Below, piece after piece: positions 1 through 8,012 of a stretch of 64,000 nucleotides of DNA. The stretch lies in assembly GCF_022631375.1 (NCBI RefSeq), contig NZ_JALBGC010000007.1, forward strand, positions 1-64,000. The letters are read 5' to 3'. A program made the position numbers and the translations under genes. The notes below the pieces were generated by a model. That model made no database searches and was not told the DNA's origin. It saw only the letters and a list, made by a program, of their open reading frames with translations. The DNA is from Hymenobacter cyanobacteriorum. GTDB lineage: Bacteria; Bacteroidota; Bacteroidia; Cytophagales; Hymenobacteraceae. How positions within the stretch are numbered: position 1 is the stretch's first letter; every line of letters starts with the position of its first letter.

Positions 1-116
1 AACAGGGCACGCTTTCTTTTGAGCAACGTCGAGGCCGCAGCTTCGCGTTTAGTTAAACGTGGTGACCCTGCTTCCTGCTCCGGCTACCTTTCGCAGAAAG
101 GCATGACAATCATACG

Positions 117-159
117 AGTTAAAAGGCCCGCCGGAATTATCCTGGCGGGCCTTTTAACT
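117..159. terminator. Bidirectional intrinsic terminator
   Basis: A perfect GC-rich stem (ggcccgcc / ggcgggcc) extended by AAAA/TTTT arms, with an 8-9 base loop, lies just beyond the stop of the minus-strand DUF5777 gene. It would also stop rightward transcripts entering from the left edge. The stretch 152-180 continues with repeated 'aacttttaa' words that run into the stop codon. Bases 1-116 hold no gene I can support. Confidence 0.8.
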
Positions 160-179
160 TTTAATTCTCAACTTTTAAC

Positions 180-1100
180 TTATTTCAATTGCGATTTTAC
201 CGTGAAATTGCGGGCCACGGTGAAGCCGAAATAGATGTCGCCGTTGAAGAAGTTGCCGGTGGTTTGGGGCACGAAGAATTTCTCCGACATGCCTTTGGCG
301 TTGGTGAAGTGGAGCTGGAAGACGTGGCCGCCGGTTTCGATGTCGACGCCCACGCCGAGGGCGTTGTGGAAATTGTCGGCCACGTAGCCGGGCAGCAGGT
401 AGAAGTAGTCGGCCGTGAGGGCAATGCGCTTGGTGAGCTTCTGGCGCAGGCCCGCGCCGACGGAATACACGTCGTTCTGCATACCGGCCAGCGGCGTGTA
501 GTTGCGGTGGATGAGCGTGGGCATGAGCTGCACCGACAAGCCGGGGCTGAACTTGCGCGCAATGAGCACCTGGTAGGCATAGTCGACCCGCGAGGCGGTG
601 CTGCGCTCGGGCACGTTGGTGGCCTGCGTGAACTTGAGCGTGGTGATGGCCGACGAGGCCAGCAGCGTTACCGTAACCGGCATGGCGTGCGCGCCGGTGG
701 TTTGCTGCAGGGCCTTGTATTTCACGAAGCCGTCAAACGTTTTCTCGATGTTGGTGCGGCCGATGCCTACCGCCAGCCGGTTGGTAATGCCGTATTCGAA
801 GCTGAGGCGCAACACGGCCTGGTCGAGCCCGAAAAACTCGTAAGCGCCGCTGTTCAGCGTGCCGAAACGGTGCTGAATGAGAAAGGCCAGCGTGCCCGCG
901 CCAGGCGTTTCAACCGACTGCGCGTTGATGATGTGCGTGCCTTTGAACGTGGCCGCCACTACTTCGCGGCGGGTCGAGTCGGCGGTTTGCTTTTCGAGCT
1001 CGCCCAGCAAGTCGGTTTGGGCATGAGCGGCCGGCGCGAAACCCAGCACTGCCACCAGCGTGCCAGTGGCAATAAACAGTGTGCGTAGAGAAGAAAGCAT
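180..1100 (-). CDS. DUF5777-type outer-membrane beta-barrel protein
   Basis: 306 aa. Residues 1-28 form a Sec signal peptide ending AHAQ. The rest is alternating polar/hydrophobic strand-rich sequence typical of a bacteroidete outer-membrane barrel and matches the DUF5777 pattern (early 'GTHIINAQSVET', then 'LAFLIQHRFGTLNSGAYEFFGLD' split by short turns). The function of the family is unknown. It is the last gene of a probable minus-strand cluster: ECF sigma factor, membrane/barrel protein, cytochrome c, YceI protein, then this one, 38 bases after YceI. Sharing a cluster with a haem protein and a YceI lipid-binding protein suggests a role at the cell envelope. The family assignment is from recognition, not a search. 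Confidence 0.82.
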   Translation of the reverse strand: MLSSLRTLFIATGTLVAVLGFAPAAHAQTDLLGELEKQTADSTRREVVAATFKGTHIINAQSVETPGAGTLAFLIQHRFGTLNSGAYEFFGLDQAVLRLSFEYGITNRLAVGIGRTNIEKTFDGFVKYKALQQTTGAHAMPVTVTLLASSAITTLKFTQATNVPERSTASRVDYAYQVLIARKFSPGLSVQLMPTLIHRNYTPLAGMQNDVYSVGAGLRQKLTKRIALTADYFYLLPGYVADNFHNALGVGVDIETGGHVFQLHFTNAKGMSEKFFVPQTTGNFFNGDIYFGFTVARNFTVKSQLK

Positions 1101-1138
1101 AAGCGGGAGTGGAAATAACGGATAGTAGGAAAGCGCAA

Positions 1139-1732
1139 TCAGTGGCTGGCGGCCGGGGCCACGCCCACGGCGCCAGCGGCGGGCGGGCAGTTCAGCTCGA
1201 CGTGCACGCTGATGATTTTGGCGATGTTGTTGCGCACCAGCAGCGGAATCTCAATGTTGTAGTCGGCCGAGGCCACCGGGAACGTGGCCTGCGCCAGCAG
1301 CTGCCCGCCGCGCAGCTCCACCGTGGCCGGCACCCGGATGCGGTGCGTCACGCCGTGCAGGGTGAGGTCGCCTTCTACCTGCGCCGGGTGCGCGCCGGCG
1401 GTGGCCAGCTGGCCCGCATCGAACCCCACAAAATGGCCCGCAAACGTGGCTTTGGGGTATTTGTCCGATTCCATATAATTCTCATTGAAATGCTCCTGCA
1501 TGAGCGTGCGTTTAAACACGAAGCCCTTGATGGGCACGCTGAACGCCAGCTGGCCGTTGCTGAAATCGAGCATGGCCGCCACCTGCTGGTTGCGGGCTTC
1601 GATGTCCTCAATCGGGCTGGCCGAGAAGAAGCTCACCAGGCCGGTTTTGGTGAGGTAGCGGCCTTGGGCGAGGGCTGGAGCAACGTCGCGCAGAAGCAGG
1701 AGGAGCAGCAGCAGAAAAAACAGTCGTTTCAT
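1139..1732 (-). CDS. YceI family periplasmic protein
   Basis: 197 aa from the ATG at 1732; a start six codons upstream is possible, but the chosen one begins directly with the signal peptide (MKRLFFLL..., cleavage near ALAQG). The mature part follows the YceI lipocalin-like barrel pattern: an early 'GLVSFFSASPIEDIEA', 'HFNENYMESDKYPKATF' in the middle, and 'VEGDLTLHGVTHRIRVPA' later. YceI proteins bind polyisoprenoids or similar lipids in the periplasm. It sits between a c-type cytochrome gene (54 bases upstream) and a DUF5777 barrel gene, all on one strand. Ligand unknown. Confidence 0.9.
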   Translation of the reverse strand: MKRLFFLLLLLLLLRDVAPALAQGRYLTKTGLVSFFSASPIEDIEARNQQVAAMLDFSNGQLAFSVPIKGFVFKRTLMQEHFNENYMESDKYPKATFAGHFVGFDAGQLATAGAHPAQVEGDLTLHGVTHRIRVPATVELRGGQLLAQATFPVASADYNIEIPLLVRNNIAKIISVHVELNCPPAAGAVGVAPAASH

Positions 1733-1785
1733 AGCGGGGGCGGAGAACAAGGGTGATGCCGGCCGGTGGCGGCGGCCCGACGCAA

Positions 1786-2187
1786 TTATTGAGGCTTGCC
1801 CAGCGCATACCAGGCTTCGAGGCGCTGGATGTCGCAGTCCGACAGCTTGCCGCCATCCTGGGGCATGAAGGGGTGGTTGGGCTCGTGGCGCACGCTGCCC
1901 AGCAGGCTGGCCTGCGGAAAGTTGCTGAGGTTGGCGTAGGTGCTGAAGTTGATGCTACCGCCTTGGGTGGCTGCCACGGTGCTGCCGTGGCAGCGCAGGC
2001 AATTGGCGGCGATGATGGGCGCAATCACGCTCTGGTAGGTAACGGTTTCGTGGGCCACGTCGCAGGCCGGGGCCGGGTCGCCGTGCGAATAGGTGCAGCC
2101 GGCGGCTGCCCCAAGCAGCGCGATGGCCGCACCCAGCAGCGTCCGCCGCCACGGGGCCAAATCGAAAAATGAAGGAGTTGCAAGCAT
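1786..2187 (-). CDS. Small monohaem c-type cytochrome, probable lipoprotein
   Basis: 133 aa. An N-terminal hydrophobic segment (about residues 17-30) ends in A-A-A-G-C31, a plausible though weak lipobox. A single haem-binding CxxCH is visible at C63-L-R-C66-H67, and M108 in 'HPFMPQDGG' is the likely distal ligand, followed by a 'LSDCDIQRLEAWYALG' helix as in small periplasmic cytochromes. Two extra cysteines (C42 and the C in LSDCD) are unusual and could form a disulphide. It lies 84 bases after the sigma-factor-linked barrel protein and 53 bases before YceI on the same strand. An electron-carrier role is inferred from the haem site; the redox partner is not in view. Confidence 0.8.
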   Translation of the reverse strand: MLATPSFFDLAPWRRTLLGAAIALLGAAAGCTYSHGDPAPACDVAHETVTYQSVIAPIIAANCLRCHGSTVAATQGGSINFSTYANLSNFPQASLLGSVRHEPNHPFMPQDGGKLSDCDIQRLEAWYALGKPQ

Positions 2188-2271
2188 AAAAAGGAGAAGG
2201 CTGAAGGCAGAAAAATTCCAGGCCGCCGCCCGAACGCGCCGGCACTAAGTCAGTGAAAAAGCGGGGTAGTT

Positions 2272-3960
2272 TCAGAAGCCGTATTTCAGGCCGAAGTAGA
2301 AGCCCGCGCTGAGCAGCTTTACCTTGCCCGCGCCCACGCCGGCCAGCGGCACTTTCACGTAGGGCTCGGCCTGCAGGCGCCAGTGCGTGCCCAGGCCGTA
2401 TTCGTAGCCGGCCGAAAGGTTGAGGACACTGAACAGGTGGCGGTTGGCATTAACCAGGCCCGGCATTTCCCAGAGTTTGTAGGTGCCGCCGTCGAGGTAA
2501 TCGTAGCGGTAGTTTTCGCGCTGCATGAAGAAAGACGACAGGCCGGCCGTGCCAAACCACCGGGCATGGGCCTGCACCACGGCATCGTAGCGCAGGTTCA
2601 GGGGCACGTCGAGCACGGTGCATTCACCTTCTACCCAGCTAAAATCGCGGGTTTGCGCCCGGGGGTAGTTGGTCCAGTCGTAGTCTTCGCGGCGGGCGTA
2701 GTATTCTTTGGTCGAGCGTTGCACGCCCGTGGCCAGGCGCCAGCGCTGGCCCAGGCGGTACTCCAGCGTCAGGCCCAGGTTGAGGCGGGGGGCTTGCACG
2801 TCGACAAATTTCACGGTGCTCACATCGGGTGCAGCCACCACGCCCACGTAAAGGCGCGGCTGGCGCACCACGGCGGGCAGTGGTTCAGCTGTCAGCTCCG
2901 TGAGGGCCAGCGGCGCCGGCACGGCTTCAGTGGGTGATACTCGGGGGGCGGCGATTACCAAAGCTGCCATAGGCGCCAGAGTGCCCGCTGCAGTAGGTTC
3001 CGGCAAAGCAGCAGTGGCATCGGTTGGGCTCGTTGCTAAGCTATTTCCCATTTCGGAAGCAACTGCCAAACGGCGGGCGGCAGGCGCATCGCCCGCCGCG
3101 CCGGGGCCGTGCGAGGCAGCATCTGCAACTGCCACCTCGCTGGCCACCCGGGACGGGGCGACCATTGGACTGCCAGCAGAAAGGCCGGCTGTTTCCGGGC
3201 TGTTGCCACGTTCGGGGCGCACGGGCACTGAAGCGCTTGCCTTCGTTTTAGCCACCGGAGCAGCACCCGCCAGCGCGCGGGTGGCGGCTTTTTGCGTTGC
3301 TTTTCCGCTCGCCGAAGCGCTTGCCGATTGGTCGTCGGTAGAGTTGATGCGCACCGCAGAGCCGTTCCCTGACATTGCCCGCCGGCCCTCGGCCGGGTAG
3401 GTGCGAGTGGCTGTGGCCCGGTGCCGGCTCGGGGTTAATGCTAATTCCAGTGGCAGGTGTCGTCCGCGACCAGCTACTGCGGGAGCGGGCATAACGGTAG
3501 CAACTGTGGCAGTAGCGGTTGCCGGTGATGCTGCTGGAGTAGCGGGGGGGCCAGCCGCTTCGGTGGCCAGGCGTGGCGTGGTGGCTGCCAGGCTGCCGGT
3601 GCTGAGTTGGGTAGCCGGTGCATGTGTGCCGTTTGCCTTACCAACTGCCAAGTGCTTAAGACGCTTTGTATCGGCTGGGTTACGAGCGGGCAAAACTGTC
3701 GAAACCTCGGTTTGCGCTTTGGCATTTGCCGAAGCCGCTTCGCTGGCCGGCCACAGCGACCAGCCCAGGCCCACCAGCGCCACCACGGCCACTTCGGCCG
3801 CGAAAAACTGCCACAGCCGGCGGCGCACGGCCCGGTCAATCACGGCCTGGTCCAGTCCGGCCTCCAGCTTCAGCCAGGCGTCGAGCGGGAAGGGCGTGGG
3901 CTCGGGCTCGGCGGGGGCGAGGCGGCGAAACGCGTTATCAATATCGTTATCAGACCACAT
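2272..3960 (-). CDS. Membrane protein with anti-sigma-like N-terminus and barrel-like C-terminus
   Basis: 562 aa. Residues 1-45 are a soluble acidic head ('MWSDNDIDNAFRRLAP'), residues about 49-70 one transmembrane helix, about 75-355 a long Ala/Pro/Thr-rich linker, and about 360-562 a strand-rich domain that looks like an outer-membrane beta-barrel ('LYVGVVAAPDVSTVKF', 'GLTLEYRLGQRWRLATG', ending 'GFYFGLKYGF'). Its start overlaps the end of the ECF sigma factor gene by 11 bases, so translational coupling is likely. A cytoplasmic head next to an ECF sigma factor is the usual layout of a membrane anti-sigma factor. A single chain spanning inner membrane, periplasm and possibly outer membrane would be unusual, and the C-terminus may instead be a periplasmic sandwich. 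The anti-sigma role is inferred from context. Confidence 0.6.
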   Translation of the reverse strand: MWSDNDIDNAFRRLAPAEPEPTPFPLDAWLKLEAGLDQAVIDRAVRRRLWQFFAAEVAVVALVGLGWSLWPASEAASANAKAQTEVSTVLPARNPADTKRLKHLAVGKANGTHAPATQLSTGSLAATTPRLATEAAGPPATPAASPATATATVATVMPAPAVAGRGRHLPLELALTPSRHRATATRTYPAEGRRAMSGNGSAVRINSTDDQSASASASGKATQKAATRALAGAAPVAKTKASASVPVRPERGNSPETAGLSAGSPMVAPSRVASEVAVADAASHGPGAAGDAPAARRLAVASEMGNSLATSPTDATAALPEPTAAGTLAPMAALVIAAPRVSPTEAVPAPLALTELTAEPLPAVVRQPRLYVGVVAAPDVSTVKFVDVQAPRLNLGLTLEYRLGQRWRLATGVQRSTKEYYARREDYDWTNYPRAQTRDFSWVEGECTVLDVPLNLRYDAVVQAHARWFGTAGLSSFFMQRENYRYDYLDGGTYKLWEMPGLVNANRHLFSVLNLSAGYEYGLGTHWRLQAEPYVKVPLAGVGAGKVKLLSAGFYFGLKYGF

Positions 3961-4561
3961 AGCGGATTTTCTCTAGCATCGAGCACTGGGCCAGCATGTT
4001 GCGCAAATGGGCCCGCGCTTTGAATAAGTTGGATTTGGAAGTGCCTTCGGAGATGTGCAGCTGCGCGGCAATTTCCTCATGGCTGAAGCCGTCAATCACG
4101 CTCAGGTTGAACACCGTGCGGTAGGCCGGGGGCAGGCGCTGCACCAGGGCCAGCAGCTCGTCGTAGCTCAGCGAATCGAGCGGGGTGGCGTCGTGGGCGG
4201 CCTGGTTCAGGGTGGCGTCGTCGAGCTCCTGCTGGTGCTGGTGCCGCTCGTTGGCGCGGTAGTGGTCGATGGCGGTGTGCACCATGATGCGCTTGAGCCA
4301 GCCCCGGAACGAGCCCAGCACATCGTCCGGGTGGCGGGTATCATCAAAGCGGCCGAGGTCGCGGAATACTTTCAGGAAGCCGTCGTTGGCGGCTTCCATG
4401 GCCTGGTCGCGGTCGCGGGCGTAGCGCTGGCACACGCTCAGCGCCAGGCCGTGGAACTGGGCGTAGAGGCGGCGCTGCGCCACCCGCTCCTGCCGGCGGC
4501 AGGCCGCCAGCAGCTCGGCAAACCGGGCAGATGCAGAATCAGGTGGGGAAAGGTGCAGCAT
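3950..4561 (-). CDS. RNA polymerase ECF-type sigma-70 factor
   Basis: 203 aa. Residues about 25-100 correspond to sigma region 2 (core binding and -10 recognition: 'ALSVCQRYARDRDQAMEA', 'GWLKRIMVHTAIDHYRAN'), and about 135-190 to region 4 ('LPPAYRTVFNLSVIDGFS', then 'EEIAAQLHISEGTSKSNL', the helix-turn-helix). There is no sigma region 1 or 3, as expected for ECF factors. The 3' end overlaps the downstream membrane protein gene by 11 bases, the common sigma/anti-sigma arrangement. The likely regulon includes its own cluster (cytochrome, YceI, DUF5777), but no recognisable ECF promoter was identified. The start ATG at 4561 is supported by a normal-length N-terminus. Confidence 0.93.
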   Translation of the reverse strand: MLHLSPPDSASARFAELLAACRRQERVAQRRLYAQFHGLALSVCQRYARDRDQAMEAANDGFLKVFRDLGRFDDTRHPDDVLGSFRGWLKRIMVHTAIDHYRANERHQHQQELDDATLNQAAHDATPLDSLSYDELLALVQRLPPAYRTVFNLSVIDGFSHEEIAAQLHISEGTSKSNLFKARAHLRNMLAQCSMLEKIRYVV

Positions 4562-4672
4562 AGAAACGGGAAGAGCAACGGCTTCTGTTCACCACTCGGA
4601 AGATACTGAAAAAGGGTTGCCTGCGCGTCATAATTGAGTTGTTGGACAAGCAAGTATGGCAGGTAATTATAC

Positions 4673-4680
4673 TAGCTTTG
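4673..4680 (+). promoter_or_regulatory. -7 element TAGCTTTG upstream of the FG-GAP protein gene
   Basis: Matches the Bacteroidota housekeeping -7 consensus TAnnTTTG exactly, 80 bases before the ATG at 4761. The expected TTG at -33 is not well placed (TTG triplets at 4639-4644 are about 28 bases upstream), so this is a partial match. Confidence 0.45.
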
Positions 4681-4760
4681 AGTTTGTAAACCACCCAAGT
4701 ACGAACCGTGAATAAGAAGCTTGGAGCGCACTCTTACAAGAATTGCAAACTGATTCTACC

Positions 4761-7700
4761 ATGAAACACGCGTTACTCTTCGCCACTATGCTGCTCCCTG
4801 CTTTGCCCGGCTGGGCGCAGGCCCCTACCATCAGCACGCTCAGCCCGGCCCGCAATGCGCTGGCCGTGGCGCGCACTGCCCCGGTGCAGGTCACGCTGTC
4901 GCAGCCGGTGGGCGCAAGCAGTGGTGCGTTGCGGGTATTCAGTGCGTTGCGCGGCGGCCGACTGGCGGGCACCTCTACAACCAGTGGCAACGCCCTCGTT
5001 TTTGCGCCCGCGCAGGCTTTTCAGCCCGGCGAAGTGGTTTCGGTAACGGTGCCCACGACGGTACAAAGCAGCGCGGGAACTCCGCTGGCCGCCCCGCATG
5101 TGTTTCAGTTCACTACTGCCGCCTCGGGCGGCACGGGCACTTTCGGCAATGGTGGCGTTATTCCCACCTTCACCCCGGACCAGCGCACCGCCGTGGGCGA
5201 TGTGGACGGTGACGGTGACCTTGACCTGCTGGTGGTGGAAGCCCGTTTCAACCCAGTGGTGCTGGGGGTCCGGCTCAACAACGGAAGCGGCCTGTACACG
5301 GTAGGCTCCAGCTTCACGGTGAGCTATTTACCATCTGACCTCGACCTGGCCGACCTGGACGGCGACGGCGACCTCGACCTATTCATCAGCAGCGACGGCT
5401 CCGCTGCGAGCGTGCGCCTGAATAACGGGCAGGGCGTTTTCGGTGCGGGCATCGCCGTAGCCGTAAACGCTTACCAGGCCGTTGCCGCCGACCTCGACGG
5501 CGATGGCGACCTCGACCTGGCGGCGACCTCTGCCGGCGGGGGAATACCCGGCAACCTGAGCGTGGCAATGAACGGCGGCACCGGAAGTTTTGGCGCGGCC
5601 ACGGTGGTGAATGCGGGCGGAGCCTCGAAAGCTGTGGCCGTGGCCGACGTGGATGGGGACGGCGACCTGGACCTGCTCTCCGACGACTATTTTTCCTCGG
5701 CCGTATCCGTCCGCCTCAACAATGGAAGCGGGGGATTTGGCACGGTCATTCTGGCCCCGGTGGCCGGCTACCCTTACATTGGGCGGGTGCAGGACCTGGC
5801 GGTGGGCGACGTGGACGGCGACGGCGACCCCGACCTGGCGGTGATTTATGACAACGCCTCCAACGTCATCATCTGCCGCAGCAACGGGCCCAGCGGCTTT
5901 GGCAACAATGCCACAATAGCCGTTGGGTACCGTCCACAGAGCATCGGCCTGGCCGACCTGGACGGCGACGGCGACCTGGACCTGGCGGTGGCCAATGGCC
6001 AGGACGCGACGATGGACATCCGTATGAACAACGGAACCGGCACCTTTGCCGGTGGTGCCACGCTGCCCATTGCCAACAGCACGCAGCAAGTGAAAGCCGG
6101 CGACGTGGACGGCGACGGCGACCTCGACCTGCTCGTAGCCAGCAGCAGTGGCATTCAGGAGCTGCTGAACGTCAATAGCCTCACGCCCGGCCCCGCGCTG
6201 GCCGTTACCGCCCTGGCCCCTGTCCGCAACCTGCGCAACGCGCCCCGCGCCAGCAACGTGGCCCTCACCTTCAACCAGCCGTTGGGCAACACGGCCGCCA
6301 TTCGGGCCGGGCTGAGTGTGAGCAGCAGCCAGCGCGGCGGGCGGCTGGCAGGCCAAACCACCGTCAGCGGTAGCACGCTTACCTTCGACCCAGCCCTTGA
6401 CTTTATCCCGGGCGAGCAGCTATCGGTAAGCGTCACGCGGGCCGTGCGGAGCAGTACTGCCGCGCCGGCCCAACCTCACGTCTATCAGTTCACGGCGGCG
6501 GTGGGGGGCGGCACGGGGGTGTTCGGGGGCACCGGCCAGCTGCCGAGCGTTACGGCAGCTCCCCTTGCCGTCGACTTCGATAACGACGGGGACCTGGACC
6601 TGGTGAATGGCACGAGCGTAAGCATCAACAACGGCGGTGCTACTTTCAGCGCCAGCCGCTCCTTCGCCAGTAATCCCTACACAATTGGAAAAGTAGCCAT
6701 GGTCGACTTAGACGCTGATGGCGACCTTGATTTGGTTTCCAGCAGCACCTACGACCTGCCAACCAGCGGGGGCTTTGGTTTAATTGGCTCCAATATCAAC
6801 AATGGCAACGGGACTTTTGCCCCGCTCCAGTTCGCCCGGATGGGTGCTTTTGCCGCGGGTTTGGCCGTAGGCGATGTCGACGGCGACGGCGACCCCGATG
6901 CCGTAGCGGGCTACGACTACACCAAGGTAGGCGTGGTGCTGAACGCCGGCAACGGCACGTTTGGCAGCCTGGGCACGCGGGAAGTGGGAATCCGCTCCAG
7001 CCAGGTGCTGCTGGCCGATATGGACGGCGACGGCGACCTCGACCTCGTCGCCACCAACGGCACCGCCATCATCATCAGCCGCAACGACGGGTACGGCACG
7101 TTTGATGCCCCCACTACCGTGGCCACCAGCAACGCGGGCACGCTGGCGGCCGTGGATGCGGATGGCGACGGCGACCTCGACCTGCTCGCTGCCGATGGCC
7201 AGGACCTGAGCGTGCGCCTGAACAACGGCAACGCCACTTTCGGCAGCCGCGCGGCGCTTGCGCTGGTGAGCAACGGCGGGGTGCTCACGTTTCAGAACCT
7301 GCTGGTGGGCGACGTCGACGGCGACGGCGATATTGACGCGGTGGTGGCCCGGGCCGGCGTGGGCAACGTTGGGTCGTATTCGGCCGTGATGAGCGTGTGC
7401 CTCAACGACAGCGCGGGTAATTTTGGCCGGGGCTCCGATTTAGTGCTCGGCACCAACGTAACCTGGCCGGCCCCCGCGCTATTGGCCGACCTGGATGGCG
7501 ACGGCGACCTCGACCTGCTCGCCTCGCAGTGGTCAGGCTCGATGCTTCTGCGGCTTAACCAGGGCACGCCCACCAGCCGCCGGACCGGTGCGGGCACCGG
7601 GGCACAGCTGGCGGTGTATCCCAATCCGGCCCACGAGTCGCTTACCGTGCAGCTGCGGGGGGCTACGACCCTGCCAGCAACGCCACTCGAACTGGTGAAC

Positions 7701-7853
7701 TCGCTCGGGCAGGTCGTGGCCCAGCCGATGCTGAATCCTAACAGCCAAACCGCCGAGGTGGTCCTGCCGATAGGGCAGCTGGCTCCCGGCCTATACCTCG
7801 TGCGGCTCAGAACCAATGTCGGCGTGCTTTCCAAACAAGTTGTTGTCTACTAG
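4761..7853 (+). CDS. Secreted FG-GAP/VCBS repeat protein with T9SS sorting domain
   Basis: 1030 aa from the ATG at 4761, which starts right at the signal peptide (MKHALLFATM...GWAQ). Layout: an Ig-like bacterial domain (about 20-125), seven FG-GAP repeats carrying the Ca-binding-like DxDGDGDxD motif (about 130-475), a second Ig-like domain (about 480-580), seven more repeats (about 585-935), and a C-terminal type A T9SS sorting domain beginning 'LAVYPNPAHESLTV' and ending 'LYLVRLRTNVGVLSKQVV'. I count fourteen repeats in total. FG-GAP repeats usually fold into beta-propellers, so two seven-bladed propellers are plausible. The protein should be exported by Sec and then by T9SS to the surface or medium. 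Substrate or adhesion target unknown. It stands alone on the plus strand. Confidence 0.9.
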   Translation: MKHALLFATMLLPALPGWAQAPTISTLSPARNALAVARTAPVQVTLSQPVGASSGALRVFSALRGGRLAGTSTTSGNALVFAPAQAFQPGEVVSVTVPTTVQSSAGTPLAAPHVFQFTTAASGGTGTFGNGGVIPTFTPDQRTAVGDVDGDGDLDLLVVEARFNPVVLGVRLNNGSGLYTVGSSFTVSYLPSDLDLADLDGDGDLDLFISSDGSAASVRLNNGQGVFGAGIAVAVNAYQAVAADLDGDGDLDLAATSAGGGIPGNLSVAMNGGTGSFGAATVVNAGGASKAVAVADVDGDGDLDLLSDDYFSSAVSVRLNNGSGGFGTVILAPVAGYPYIGRVQDLAVGDVDGDGDPDLAVIYDNASNVIICRSNGPSGFGNNATIAVGYRPQSIGLADLDGDGDLDLAVANGQDATMDIRMNNGTGTFAGGATLPIANSTQQVKAGDVDGDGDLDLLVASSSGIQELLNVNSLTPGPALAVTALAPVRNLRNAPRASNVALTFNQPLGNTAAIRAGLSVSSSQRGGRLAGQTTVSGSTLTFDPALDFIPGEQLSVSVTRAVRSSTAAPAQPHVYQFTAAVGGGTGVFGGTGQLPSVTAAPLAVDFDNDGDLDLVNGTSVSINNGGATFSASRSFASNPYTIGKVAMVDLDADGDLDLVSSSTYDLPTSGGFGLIGSNINNGNGTFAPLQFARMGAFAAGLAVGDVDGDGDPDAVAGYDYTKVGVVLNAGNGTFGSLGTREVGIRSSQVLLADMDGDGDLDLVATNGTAIIISRNDGYGTFDAPTTVATSNAGTLAAVDADGDGDLDLLAADGQDLSVRLNNGNATFGSRAALALVSNGGVLTFQNLLVGDVDGDGDIDAVVARAGVGNVGSYSAVMSVCLNDSAGNFGRGSDLVLGTNVTWPAPALLADLDGDGDLDLLASQWSGSMLLRLNQGTPTSRRTGAGTGAQLAVYPNPAHESLTVQLRGATTLPATPLELVNSLGQVVAQPMLNPNSQTAEVVLPIGQLAPGLYLVRLRTNVGVLSKQVVVY

Positions 7854-7910
7854 TGGCCATAATAGACAAGTCACGGGATTCCGCACAACGATATCGGTGC
7901 AGTATGATGA

Positions 7911-7950
7911 GCATAAAAAAAGCCGCCCTCGGGGCGGCTTTTTTTATGCT
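7911..7950. terminator. Intrinsic terminator between convergent genes
   Basis: Near-perfect inverted repeat (gcataaaaaaagccgccc / gggcggctttttttatgc) with a two-base loop and A/T tracts on both sides, so it can end transcripts from the FG-GAP gene on the left and from secDF on the right. Confidence 0.92.
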
Positions 7951-8012
7951 GGTTTCCTGACCTGGAGCCGAATAAAGTCGGCTGCAAAATCAGTGAAATC
8001 CGGTAACGCAGT

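Noticed and set aside
189..1088. 299-codon open frame on the plus strand
   Set aside because: Shadow of the DUF5777 gene, which has a signal peptide and family pattern on the other strand.
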